Origin: Cryptomeria japonica
Lineage: Eukaryota; Streptophyta; Pinopsida; Cupressales; Cupressaceae
Reading direction: 5' to 3'
Length of the DNA: 64,000 nt
NCBI RefSeq assembly: GCF_030272615.1
Contig: NC_081415.1
Span: 600,925,644 to 600,989,643 of the forward strand
Within the stretch, counting starts at the first letter, position 1, and each line of letters opens with the position of its first letter. The position numbers and the translations under genes were made by a program. Below the pieces are notes generated by a model. That model did no database searches, was not told the DNA's origin, and was given only the letters and a program-made list of their open reading frames with translations. Shown one piece after another: positions 25,363-35,607 of the stretch.

Positions 25363-26341
25363 AAGCAAAAAATCCAACATATTGGACTCCCCTACTTTTA
25401 GGTCATCCTAAACTTCTCGGTGACACATTTAGAATGGCGTGGCGTGCGTAGTTCTATGGCAAAGCAGGATAGACCAGTGGCTTCCTCTGCCACAATGGAG
25501 TCACGATTAATTAAGGGATGAGCTATCAGCCTTTTTGTGGTTGTTTATTTTAGTTTCTCTTATTTTTAGCAAACAATTTCTTTAACCTCTGGTTAAAGTA
25601 AAGTTTTAATGATTATGTAACAAACTATGAGCCTGGAGGCTATTTAAACTAGGAAGTTAGTTTATGTTCGGGTCCGAAAAATGTGATTTTTCAGGGAACA
25701 AACAATATCTATTTTCAGTGAATTTCTGGAAAATGGATTGATCAGTTTAGTAATGAAATGTTATGGTGTGTAGTCTTTGAATCTGCGTGTTTAAGGATTG
25801 GCGATCTTTCTTAAGAAATGAGATAATGTGCATGATATCATTTTATCATCAGTTATTTCTATGTTTTCTAAATTCATTGTCACCATTAATTGCAAGTAAA
25901 TTCATTGTGGATTGAGATGTGTTGATCCCCCTTGTCTTGTAAGACATGTGAGAGACTCGATCAGAGTTCATACTGCTATGCATTTTCTTTTTGCTGTGAA
26001 TTTATGAAATGAACATGTGTGAAAATCAGAGTTTGTGAGCTCTTATTTGATCTTCAGAATATTCTTTCTATTTTATGATTAAAGCATTCCTTTGTGTTGA
26101 TGGATGAATGCTAAAGCCTTTCCTCAATTTCTGGTTAAAAGTGTATTCATTTCAATTTTTTCTGCATAAAATTCATTGCAAATCATACGAGGAAATACCC
26201 TTTAATGCAGAGGATGGATTTTTAATTGATTCATCCAACTGTTGGTTTATTTGTTTCCTTTAATAACAGGGTGAACAAGAGTCATATTATTATTCAAAGA
26301 CAAATTGAAGAAAGGGGCAAATCTGTTAGCCAACAAATTTT
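25363..26341 (+). repeat. Probable 5' LTR and promoter of element B, start unresolved
   Basis: Non-coding sequence with a TATA-like GGCTATTTAAACTAGG near 25650-25665, ending GTTAGCCAACA (about 26335) just before a good primer site. An LTR would normally end there. I found no clear TG start and no second copy because the 3' end of B is deleted. It does not resemble the LTR of C (13526-14337). The alternative is an internal promoter region belonging to C. Confidence 0.45.
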
Positions 26342-26359
26342 TGGCAACTCTGCTGGGGA
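26342..26359 (+). other. Primer-binding site of element B (tRNA-Arg-like)
   Basis: TGGCAACTCTGCTGGGGA is one or two bases from TGGCGACTCYGCTGGGGA, the tRNA-Arg complement used by Ogre and other Tat-type elements. This supports a new element starting here, distinct from C. Confidence 0.7.
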
Positions 26360-26569
26360 GTCGAATCACAAGACTGGTTGCCTAGTTGCAAGACTAGAGT
26401 TAAGAAGATATACTAGGTCCCAAAGAAGGGAGGGGATAGTTGATTTTGTTTTTCAAGAGTTGCAGAACCTAAATTTCAACCCACTTTTTCGCCTCAAAGA
26501 TGAGAAAGAAGTAGGCCTCCTTCCCCGCCTCCTTCACTTCCTGTACCATCAGTCTGTCAAGCTCTGACC

Positions 26570-27901
26570 TTGCATGGTATTGCTTTACCAAATATAATCA
26601 ACCCGACTCCGCTCAATATCATCTTTCTAATGGCAGTAAACAACCCTTGGGGGGCCGCGGTAAGTCCGCTGAACTTAGGTTTAAATCTGAATCCTCTACC
26701 CAAAGGTGCGAGAGATCACATGCCAAAATTCAGTGGTGATGGGAAAACCACTGTCGATGAGCAGCTAAATGCATTCAATGTGGCCTGTGGGATAATAGTT
26801 GTTCAACATGAGGATGTTGCCATGAGATTATTTATACAAACACTGACTAGAGTAGCAGCAGATTGGTTTTATCGCCTGCCAAACAATGTGATAACAAATT
26901 GGCAGGATTTGAGAATGAGGTTTGAGGCAATATTCAAAGTGGTTGAAGATGAACACTCACTTTTGGCTCAATTGGCCCAATTAAAGAAAGAGATTTTGGA
27001 GTCTATGAGAGATTTTGTAGCAAAATTTGATAAGATTGTACATAAAATTCCAGTCAATCAAAAACCCTCAGATGACAATCTGAAATGTTTTTTTATAAAT
27101 TCTATGCCTTCTGAGATAGGTTTCCTGATCCGCAGGTAAAGAGTTACGAACCTAAGTATTGTCAAAACACTTTTCGTTGAGTTGGAAGATGATCTAATCA
27201 CTGCAGGGAAATGGAAAAGGGAAGTACAAATACCCAATGCTCAACCTTCTACTTCTTCAGACCCTGTGATTCAGAGACTAATGAATGATGTAATAACTCT
27301 TAAAAGACAATTACCTAAAGCCAGTACATCATACTCATCCCCTTATCAAGACATACCTAGGAGAAATACAAATCAGTCTTTGGGCATTGGAAACAAATCT
27401 TTGCAATTATCCCCTACCCAACAAAGATTGGCAATTGAGGCACCACCTCCTAAAGGGATTATGTGTGTTTTTCATCTCATAGATGAGCATGATGGTTGTT
27501 CCTATCCTGAGATGGTGCGTTATGCACAACTGATGAATTCTACAGAGATATCAAATGACTGGAGTGAAGAAGAATCTTTAAAGCAACCTGGCGACTTTGA
27601 AATCCACTTCCTAAAGTACGAGTCAGATTCAAAAAGAGGAGGTGACATTTTGGTTACTTTAGAAGATCCTTCATGTGCTGTGCTCACAAGAAACCAACAA
27701 AATGTAAAACCTCAAGGCGCTTCTTCATCTTCTGCTATGAATTTCAAAGGTAAGGAGATTGTTTCAAAATTTCATAACAATGATAAAAAACTGCAAGAGT
27801 CCTCATTGGTAAGGTCTGTTGAAAAGGAAAGTTCTTTTGATATTGTAGAATTTTGCAAATCCTCCCAAATTCAATTACTCCTGTCGAGTATCTTAAGTTA
27901 A
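26570..27901 (+). pseudogene. Degenerate gag of element B
   Basis: Likely start MAVNNPWGAAVSPLNLGLN at 26630; an in-frame ATG lies at 26570. The gag core is clear: MPKFSGDGKTTVDEQLNAF, DVAMRLFIQTLTRVAADWFY, then NWQDLRMRFEAIFK. A stop at 27137 and a frame change precede LVELEDDLITAGKWK. A zinc-binding-like CVFHLIDEHDGCSYPE follows near 27465-27510. It would form the particle. It differs strongly in sequence from gag of A and E, so B is a different family. Confidence 0.85.
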
Positions 27902-28059
27902 ATCCCAAAGAACTAGATAGACTCGTTCAGTTTGTTAAAGGAAATAATGTGTCACAAGCTAATAAAACACAACAGTCAATAAATGCCACATTGTCTTCTC
28001 ACAATGATGTATCAACTTACCCTATTGCTCATGAAAGGACCCCTTAAATAATTGCCCTC

Positions 28060-28530
28060 CAAACAAATGAAACCTTTTCTGCCCTTGATTCAAAACCTGA
28101 GCCCTTTTACATGCCATTGTTTATAAATGGTCATAAATTAAACATTTGTATTATAAATTCAGGTGCATCTGATAATATAATGCCCTCTACAGTAGCTAAA
28201 GCATTGGGGTTATCCTTGATGAAAACTTTTGGCATATGTTACTCTAGGGACTCTAAATAGATTCCCTTGTTGGGACAAATTAAGGATGCTCAAGTAGATC
28301 TTGTCGCCCACCCAAATAAAAGAATCAAGCTGACTATTCTAATAGCTGACATCCCATCCAGCTATGGCATGTTGATAAGTCATACATTTTATAGAGACTT
28401 AGGAAGAGAAATTAAAATGGATTGTTCTTAAGCTACAATCCCTATAGGAAAACAACGGGTCATTCTGCAACCTGAACCAAAATCTAAATTCACTGTTTTT
28501 CCTTCTGATGATCCAAGGGCCCAGATTTTG
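28060..28530 (+). pseudogene. Degenerate aspartic protease of element B, active-site Asp replaced
   Basis: MPLFINGHKLNICIINSGAS near 28110-28170 matches the protease active-site region, but the catalytic D of DSGAS reads N. Downstream AKALGLSL and the block ending IPSSYGMLISHTFYRDLG fit the rest of the fold. Stops occur at about 28258 and 28429. It lies between gag and the RNase H-like domain. Confidence 0.75.
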
Positions 28531-28599
28531 TATCATGAATGTCAATTTGGAAACTACATGATTTTGTCTGATAATGAGGTAGTAGGTGGTTCATCACAA

Positions 28600-28985
28600 C
28601 CAAAAGGAGAAGAAAGTTTGTGGTTGATGGAGTTTGATGGAAGTTGTGCAGCATCAAGTTTAGGCGCAGGGGAAGTGTTAATTCCGCCTTCTAGTACTCA
28701 TATCCCTTTTTCTTTTAAATTGGAGTTCAAGAACACCAACAATACAACTAAGTATGAGGCTTTATTATTGGGTTTAGCTAAAGCCAAGAAACTAGGAGTA
28801 AAACTTCTGCGAGTCAAAGGAGATGCTGAGTTGATTGTAAAATAGGTCAAAGGGTTGTTTAATGTGAAAAATGAAAGGCTGAAACACTACAGAAATAGAG
28901 TTTGGGACGAAATCTAAGATTTTGATGCATTTTCCATTGAGGCTATTTCTAGAGAACAAAATTCAAAAGCAGTTTTGTTAGCTGT
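28600..28985 (+). pseudogene. RNase H domain of archaeal type (aRNH), upstream of RT, element B
   Basis: The frame gives WLMEFDGSCAASSLGAGEVL, then FEFKNTNNTTKYEALLLGLA (printed copy LEFKNTNN), KAKKLGVKLLRVKGDAELIV and SREQNSKAVLLAVSASL. These are the D-G-S, Y-E-A-L, (D)-A/S-x-L-(I/V)-V and final N-(S/A)-K-A-(D) blocks of the extra RNase H carried by Tat elements. The last Asp of the final block is Val here and two stops occur (about 28843, 28915). It sits directly after the protease and about 0.6 kb before RT, whereas in Ogre and Retand the extra RNase H follows the RT-linked one. Confidence 0.75.
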
Positions 28986-29249
28986 GTCAGCTTCCTTATC
29001 GATTCCTTATCTTGAATTTGTTGATGATACTTACAAAGTAGAGTTAATATATCAACCCAGTGTTCCAGATAACTCTAAATTCTGGCAACTATATGAAAAT
29101 GATAAACAAATTAATAATTTTATGCAGTGTGCAGAAATATTTGCTGCTACATATTTTGAAGGTTTAGATGCAAAGTGTAAGGAGTTTTCACCAGAATGGG
29201 CCAAGGAGTTGACTGATGGAGTTATGCAATTAAAAGGGAACAAGATTCC

Positions 29250-30370
29250 TAAAGGGTTGGTTTCATTAGAGCGTTTATTTGATTTTCATGATGCCTACAA
29301 GAAAAACAAAGGTGACAAGTCTCCTAAAGTTCAAGATGTTGGAGGTTACGAAAGGATTAACATTGGCACTGAAGATGAGCCCAAATATATCAATTTGGGA
29401 AAATGTTGCATACTTGCGAAGAAAGAAAGGTTCATTAGTCTCCTACTAGAGTTCAAAAATGTATTCGCTTGGTGTTATGATGATCTAAAGAATTGCAGAG
29501 ATGGAAAATTTCAGCATCAAATTCCCCTGAAACCTGGAGTAAGTCCTTTCTGACAAAAGCTCAGAAGTTTCAATCCTAAAGTAGCTGAAGCCATATTTTA
29601 GGAGGTAGATAAAATGTTAAAGGCTAGGATTATATACCCCATCCACCATTCTACATGGATAGTTAACATTGTTCATGTTCGGAAGAAAAATGGGGAAATA
29701 AGGATCTGTGTAGATTTTAGAAATCCGAATCAAGCCAGCCTAAAATATAACTACCCATTACCAGTTATGAACTACATTTTGCAAATAGTTTTAGGTTCCA
29801 AAATGATGTCCATTCTTGATGGATTTTCGGGTTATAATTAGATCAGTGTTTTGGAAAATGATCAACATAAGACTGGCTTTATTACTCCCTGGGGTACCTT
29901 TGCTTATAATAGAATGCCATTTGGTTTAATCAATGTAGGGGCGACATTTCAACGAGCTATGGATCTATCTTTTGATCATTTAAAAGATAAGATAATTGTT
30001 GTGTATCTCGATGATTTTACCGTCTTTTCCAAGAGAAGAAAACATCACCCGAGGGATTTGAGACAAGTGTTATAGAGGTGTAGTGAGCATGGGGTCTCCC
30101 TAAATCCAAAAAAGTCAGTGTTTGGGGTGACAAAGGGTAAGTTACTTGGCCATATTGTCTCAAAAGAAGGAGTAAGGATAGATCCTGAAAGGGTAAAGGC
30201 AATTCAACAACTAAGTCTACCATCAAATAGAAATGCAGTTAAATCCTTCTTTGGACAAGTAAATTTTCTAAGGAGATTCATTCCGGATTTTGTAGAGACT
30301 ACTAGGTATATTGTAAATTTGATGAGTGAAAAGAAAGCTTTTAAATGGAATGAGGAAGGAAAGAAAGCAT
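29250..30370 (+). pseudogene. Degenerate reverse transcriptase of element B
   Basis: The region has the gypsy RT series: VRKKNGEIRICVDFRNPNQA, SILDGFSGYN, GFITPWGTFAYNRMPFGLIN, VYLDDFTVFSK (catalytic Y-L-D-D at about 30003-30014), LGHIVSKEGVRIDPERVKAI and SFFGQVNFLRRFIPDFV. Upstream NVFAWCYDDLKN is the usual lead-in. Stops at about 29551, 29599, 29839, 30073 and 30376 inactivate it. It is the only recognisable RT in the window. The sequence pattern is typical of Ty3/gypsy. Confidence 0.92.
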
Positions 30371-30770
30371 TCGAATAAATAAAGAATGTTATTGGTCATG
30401 CGCCTGTTCTGGTTAATCCAGATTTTAAGAAGGACTTTGTTATCTATTGTTATGCCTTAGAGCATGTTATGTCAGGAATTCTATTGCAGAAGAATGAGGA
30501 TAATGAAGAAGTCCCAATATCTTTTATGAGTGTTCCCTTGAAGAAACACGAATTGAAGTATTCTTTGATGGGAAAACAAGCATATGCGGTTGTGAAAGCC
30601 GTAAAACAGTTCAGGTACTATATTCTCCATTCTCATGCAATTATTTATGTGCATCACTCTACAGTCAAAAGCATATTGACACAACATGATATATGAATGA
30701 ATAATAGAGCCTCATGGGTGTCAAAGATTCAAGAGTTCAATTTGATTATTAAGCCCACAAAATTGGTGAG
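30371..30770 (+). pseudogene. RT-linked RNase H (gypsy type) of element B
   Basis: VIYCYALEHVMSGILLQ, ISFMSVPLKKHELKYSLMGK, QAYAVVKAVKQFRYYILHSH and VHHSTVKSILTQHD follow RT directly. The expected D-A-S-x-x-G-A first motif reads Y-A-L-E-H-V-M-S-G, losing the first catalytic Asp. Element B therefore held two RNase H domains, one on each side of RT. Confidence 0.8.
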
Positions 30771-30859
30771 AGGATAGGGTTTGTGCAAACTAATTGCTGA
30801 GAGTAAGGAGGAAATGACAAAGGAATTGCCTTTAGTCTTGTTTGTCAGACTTTAGGATT

Positions 30860-31325
30860 CCTGGTTTGTGGATGTTACATACTATTTGACCTATGGAGAC
30901 TACCCAATACATCTTTCTTCAAAAGAAAAGTGAAACTTAAAGTTAAAGGCTGCCAAATACATCATTTTTAATGATGTATTGTATAAAAGGGGATTGGATG
31001 GAACTTTCTTACGCTATGTAGATAAATCATTTCAAGAGTCACTGTTGAAGGCCTTTCATGATGAAGCCTGTGGCGGCCATTTTTCATCTACAGTAACTGC
31101 TTACAAAATTTTGAGAAATTGCTATTATTGGCCAAGAATGTTCAAAGATGCATAGGCATGGGTGGCCAAGTGTGAGAAATGTAAATTGTTCACAAGTAAG
31201 TCATAGCTCGTAGCATTACCGCTCCGACCCGTGATTGTGGATGAACCATTCAAACAATGGGGTTTGGATTTCACAGGTCCTTTGATGACTACTTCAAGTG
31301 TAGTGGATACACATATATTAACAAC
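30860..31325 (+). pseudogene. Truncated integrase N-terminus of element B
   Basis: DVLYKRGLDGTFLRYVDKSF, then FHDEACGGHFSSTVTAYKIL and WPRMFKDA-stop-AWVAKCEKCKLF give the His-His-Cys-Cys zinc finger. QWGLDFTGPLMTTSS begins the catalytic core with its first Asp. The match to an integrase ends at about 31325, where the sequence switches to the antisense PMD gene of element A. The remaining integrase core and the 3' LTR of B are gone. This is the right-hand edge of the nested block. Confidence 0.85.
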
Positions 31326-33861
31326 CACCTCTGGATGGCCTCATCCCTCTCCCGATGCATATCTGTCAGTTATCACCTTAATCGAGTCACCTCTCTCTCA
31401 AGATCGTCGATCTCATCGGCCTGCCCTACTGTGAGCTCTCGTATCATGAGCAACTCATCCTCCTCCTCCTCCTCTCCTCCCTAGACTCCCTTTTCCCATC
31501 CTCTCTGTCATGGGATGGCCTATCCCCGTCCACCCTATACCTGTCCCCATCCACCCGATACTCATCCCTGTATCCACATGAGAATCTATAGGACCTATCC
31601 TCCTCTCCCTCTAGGTGGCCTCAGTGGTCTGTCTCCCTGTCCTGCATCACCATCTCCCCCAACACCCTTTTCTCTCCCCTCACTCCTTTGTCCACCTCTA
31701 CCTCTAACCAGCCTCTTGACTCTCACTCACCTCTGTCTCCTCCATCCTCCTCCACCTCCATCCTCATCATAATACTCCTCCTCCTTTGTGGGTATGGGTT
31801 CCCTTGGATTTGTGTCTCAAAAATGGATGCACTACAAAATATGTTGTATACTCCTCATCCATCCTGACATCAATAATATCTGGCAGCATGTCCCAAGGTA
31901 TCGACACTAGCTCCTCAAACTGTGTCACGATCGCATCATATGACAAAATAGGCCCCAAGTGACTCTGCTTTCTCACCGTCTGAGCAAACTCACCTGAACC
32001 TCATGACATCCTCTACTGTCTACGTACCTTGTCGATCAAGTACCTATCTAATATGTAAGGCATCCGACCAATTAGATATTTACTCCTAAAGCAAAATGCT
32101 AGCTCCTTGTCATCCTCCTTCCATGCCTCTATATCTCTCCATATCACGCTATCTATATTGTTTATCACTCTCCACTAGTACTCTAACTTCTCAATCTGTG
32201 GCTGGGAAGTAATCATGCTATATAAATGTGTGTAAAACTGCTCGATGCCTCTGAATCTAAAATGTATAGGCCTAGTCACATCTACGTGCTCATACGCCCA
32301 CACCTATAGAAGTGCCACCCCACATCCACACCCACAGCCACCAAGGTGCACAAATTGATGCAACTCATGATATAGATGCACCAATATATAGGGTCCCCAT
32401 GCAAACCTCTCGTGCTCTATAAGTAAGATCTCTAATGTTCATTCCCATCTGATGGCCAAGCCTCATGTCGCCCTGTCTGGACAAAGATAACCACTAATGG
32501 TCCCTCCCACCACTGCTGCTAATGCCTGTCCATTGCTAGCCATCACCTCCCATCTCCGGTGTCTTGGTCTCAGCTCAAGATTTGGATCTCCGAATACCCA
32601 TCTTAATGCATCCCTATCTCCCTCTCGGTCATAGATCACGAGATCCCCATGGATCGACACCCATAGTATCCTATACACATCCTTTAATGTGTCTGACATC
32701 TTGTCGGTCAACAAATGAAACATGCATGTCTTAGAGTGCCATCTCTCTACAAGAGTAGTCAACCATTTGTGTTCGTCCTGATCTCTGACATATACATCAT
32801 ATGTCTCAGGCCCATCATGTCAACAACAACATGATCCTTGCTAGTCAAATATGTACATAAATCGGTGAGTCACAGGGAACCTCTCTCTAGACTCTAGCTG
32901 AGGCAAGTCCTCTTGCAACCAATCAAATTAATTATGTCAATTATAGTGGTACTCATGTCTATCACATAGTGCTACTTCTATCCTAGTGCTTATGTCTATC
33001 ACATGGTGTTGCATCCTATCAGTATATATGTTTATCGCATTGCACTTTATCTTATCCTGCTAGAGTACTCTCCAGATTTTATCAATTCCATGGTTTATCC
33101 TATACTTAGCTTAGCAAACCTACTTGTTTTAGGGCAACTGTTTGAGTGAATCCTCTCGACAGTTTATCCAATTGGCAATGTATGTTTTATCACAAAATTG
33201 CTAATTTTTGCCTATCCTTCAGTTTGTCTCCCTAGGGAACTTGTTTGAGTGTATCCTCTCAACAATTTATCTAATTGACAACGTATGTTCATCACAGAAC
33301 TGCAGATTCCTGTCTAATCAAACACATACATGTTTTTGCTACAAAAACCTAGTTTCAGTTACCCTAAATGCACTTTTGCAACCTAGACGTGTTTGTTCAT
33401 CATAGACGCGAGATTGCTTAACCTAAATGCCTTTTTGCAACATAGACACGTTTGTTTATCACAAACGCGACACTATTTTACCTATATGTTCTTTTCCAAT
33501 GCAAACACGTTTGTTCATCACAAACACGAGATTGTTCTACCTATCTGCATTTTATTGATGTAGACATGCATGTTCATCAAATATGCGCTTATATCTATAC
33601 CTATACGTGATTACATCCCTAGATGCGATCTAACCTACCTAAACACGTCAGTTCATCACAAATGCACTCGAACCTAACCTAGACGCGTACAAACATATTT
33701 TTACCGCTTTCATGTTTTTGCAAAATTACCCTAAAATACATTAATTGAAGTAATAAATGCAAAATCATACAAAGTGAGTTCAAGGTACTTACCGACTCAC
33801 CCATGTCGTCTGGCCTATAGAACCGGCAGACGCGATTGAATCAGTGTAGCCTATCTACCAT
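31326..33861 (-). pseudogene. Antisense plant-mobile-domain (PMD) gene of element A, two exons
   Basis: On the strand opposite to gag. Exon 1 (33861-33793) starts MVDRLH and contains FNRVCRFYRPDDMGES, ending at a GTAAGT donor. Exon 2 (from 32912) has EDLPQLESRERFP, WHSKTCMFHLLTDKMSDTLK, DVYRILWVSIHGDLVIYDRE and GGTISGYLCPDRAT, the PMD (aminotransferase-like) signature. It then has a long C-terminal part ending in an Arg/Asp/Gly-rich tail (31400-31700). The acceptor reads CAA instead of CAG and stops occur (for example exon 1 codon 7). PMD proteins are host silencing-related or transposon proteins; antisense PMD ORFs are known in Tat elements. Same gene as 39296-40584. Confidence 0.8.
33330..33690. 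repeat. 59-bp minisatellite in the PMD-gene intron of element A
   Basis: The word GTTTGTTCATCA recurs at 33391, 33450, 33509 and about 33568, a constant 59-bp spacing, with neighbouring degenerate units. Each unit contains an AACGCGA or GACGCGAG word. The array lies within the intron 32913-33792. Confidence 0.8.
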
Positions 33862-34220
33862 CTCTCTTGCTCTGTTGACTGCTCTCTAAGCTCCAAGTGC
33901 TCTGATCTTCTGAGTGTTGTAGATGCAAATGAGGATGTTTTCTTTGTGGCCTGTACATATAGGCTACTTAGCCCTAACCTCCTGTGTCAGTTTTCCTTTC
34001 CGAGTCAGTTTCTTTTTTTCGCGCTACCTTGTCACCCTATCCCGTTAATCCTTTTTAGTCCTTTTCTCTTTTCGAGAGATTGTCTGCAATGCAACCCCTT
34101 TCTGTCTTTTCATCTAATCTCTCGAGGGGGCATATCATTCCCATCTTGGGGCAACTTTGAATCAGTTTTTTCTTCTTTGACTCAGCACGACAAGCTGCAT
34201 TGTCTCAAAGGGGGACAAAA

Positions 34221-34993
34221 TGTAGACACCTAAAATCGTCATGTCTAATTAAATAAATATTTTTATTTATTTAATTGTTTTATCCTAAGTCTTCTATTAA
34301 TTAAATAAATCTTTATTTATTTAATTAATTCATTTATCCTCTTCTAGCCCTTTTCTTATTTAAATAAATACTTTTATTTATTTATTTAAATCATTCCTTT
34401 CCTAAATTAAATAAATATTTTATTTATTTAATTATCCCTTTCTTCTATTAATTAAATATTTTTTTATTTATTTAATCAATTCATTAACTTTTTCTTCTAT
34501 GACACATGTCACTTATCTCTTAATCCTCTCTTACCTACCCCCTTTATTGTTTTATTATTTCTTCTACCTACCCTTTAATCTTAGCCTACCATTTGTCCTC
34601 TTCATCTTTTAATCTTATCCCTCCATTTCTTAAAGTGTCTTCTATATAAGAGGATACTCTCCTTCATTATCAACCCTAATCATCTAACGACTGTGTTAAT
34701 CAAGCCTTCTTGCGATCAAACTATCAACCACAATCCGTTCTTTATTGAGCTTTTGTGCACACATAAAATCTGAGAGCAAATATATCAAACAAGATCAATG
34801 GAGATAGGAGACAATGGAGATTGAAAGCCCTACTTTACATGAATGGTAATATTGCTTTATTTTAATGATTTGCATGATCTTAGGTATCTCTATTGGTGTA
34901 TGGTGGATATTTCATTTTAGGACTTAGATTGTTTGTGGTTGGGTCTTTATGGTTTCACAATAAGTTTTCATCATCATATTTTCACCATATACA
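34221..34993 (+). repeat. 3' LTR of element A (773 bp)
   Basis: Starts TGTAGACACCTAAAATCG directly after a polypurine tract (CAAAGGGGGACAAAA, about 34206-34220) and ends CACCATATACA. It carries five AT-rich palindromes between 34250 and 34480, a TATA box TATATAAG at 34643-34650, and matches the 5' copy at 418-1177. The orientation set by the polypurine tract agrees with gag. Confidence 0.92.
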
Positions 34994-35607
34994 GTAAGTA
35001 CTTCAAAACATCAAAATTAGGGAAAATTGAGGCAAGATGACACTTATTAAAAATAGAATTTGCTAAAAATGGTAAGTTTGATTTTTGGCAAAATAAAGGC
35101 AATTTGAGAGACAATGAAATTCCCTAAAAATAAGGAACTTTCTAAAACTAGAAAGATGTACAAAATTCACTCAAACTTCATTAGTAGCTTCGTTGAAGGG
35201 TCCTGATTCCAATGCAATATTTAGTTTCTCCAAAACCCTAAGGAAAAGATCTCAAATCTAAGTTTGAAGAGTAAAACCCTAAAATAGACCAAATGAGTTC
35301 CAAACTTAGCCGAAGTTGCTGAAACAACTTGCAGACTTGATCAAATTCATCCAAAACACTTGCAAATCGGGGAGACCAAAGAGACTATTGTGAAAAGACC
35401 CAAAGAACCAAAACCAAAAGATCCAAAGGACCTAAAAAGTAGGGGGTCCTCGTTTGGAATGGGGTGATGTGTGATTAGGTCACAACAGGTTCTTTCTTAA
35501 AACAGATGCAAATGAGATGTTTTTTTAATAGTTCAAGTGGATTTTTTTTCGAATTGAGAGGATATATACTACTATATCAATCCATTTCTTTTTTTTTTTT
35601 TCAAATC

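Larger units (their letters stand above)
418..34993 (+). mobile_element. Element A: non-autonomous Tat-like Ty3/gypsy retrotransposon, interrupted
   Basis: A 5'-truncated LTR (418-1177) and a 3' LTR (34221-34993) share the same AT-rich palindromic sequence and the same end (TTTTCACC-TATACA). Between them, in order, lie a primer site, a leader, gag, protease, a linker, an integrase C-terminus, a 3' non-coding part and an antisense PMD gene. Element E (38191-49816) carries the same parts in the same order, which confirms they are one element. A is interrupted by a solo LTR (7342-11589) and by the nest starting at 13526; sequence resumes at about 31326. RT, RNase H and the INT core are absent. 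Many stops and frameshifts make it a dead copy. The Tat assignment is inferred from the antisense PMD ORF, known in Tat-lineage elements. Confidence 0.8.

Noticed and set aside
26226-26567. Plus-strand frame of 113 codons ahead of gag of element B
   Set aside because: It runs through the primer-binding site and the putative LTR end and matches no protein pattern.
13526-31325. C and B as one Ogre-type element with ORF1 upstream of gag
   Set aside because: Attractive, but a second, tRNA-Arg-like primer site with an LTR-like end lies at 26335-26359, different from that after 14337. Two elements fit better; the missing 3' LTR prevents a final answer.
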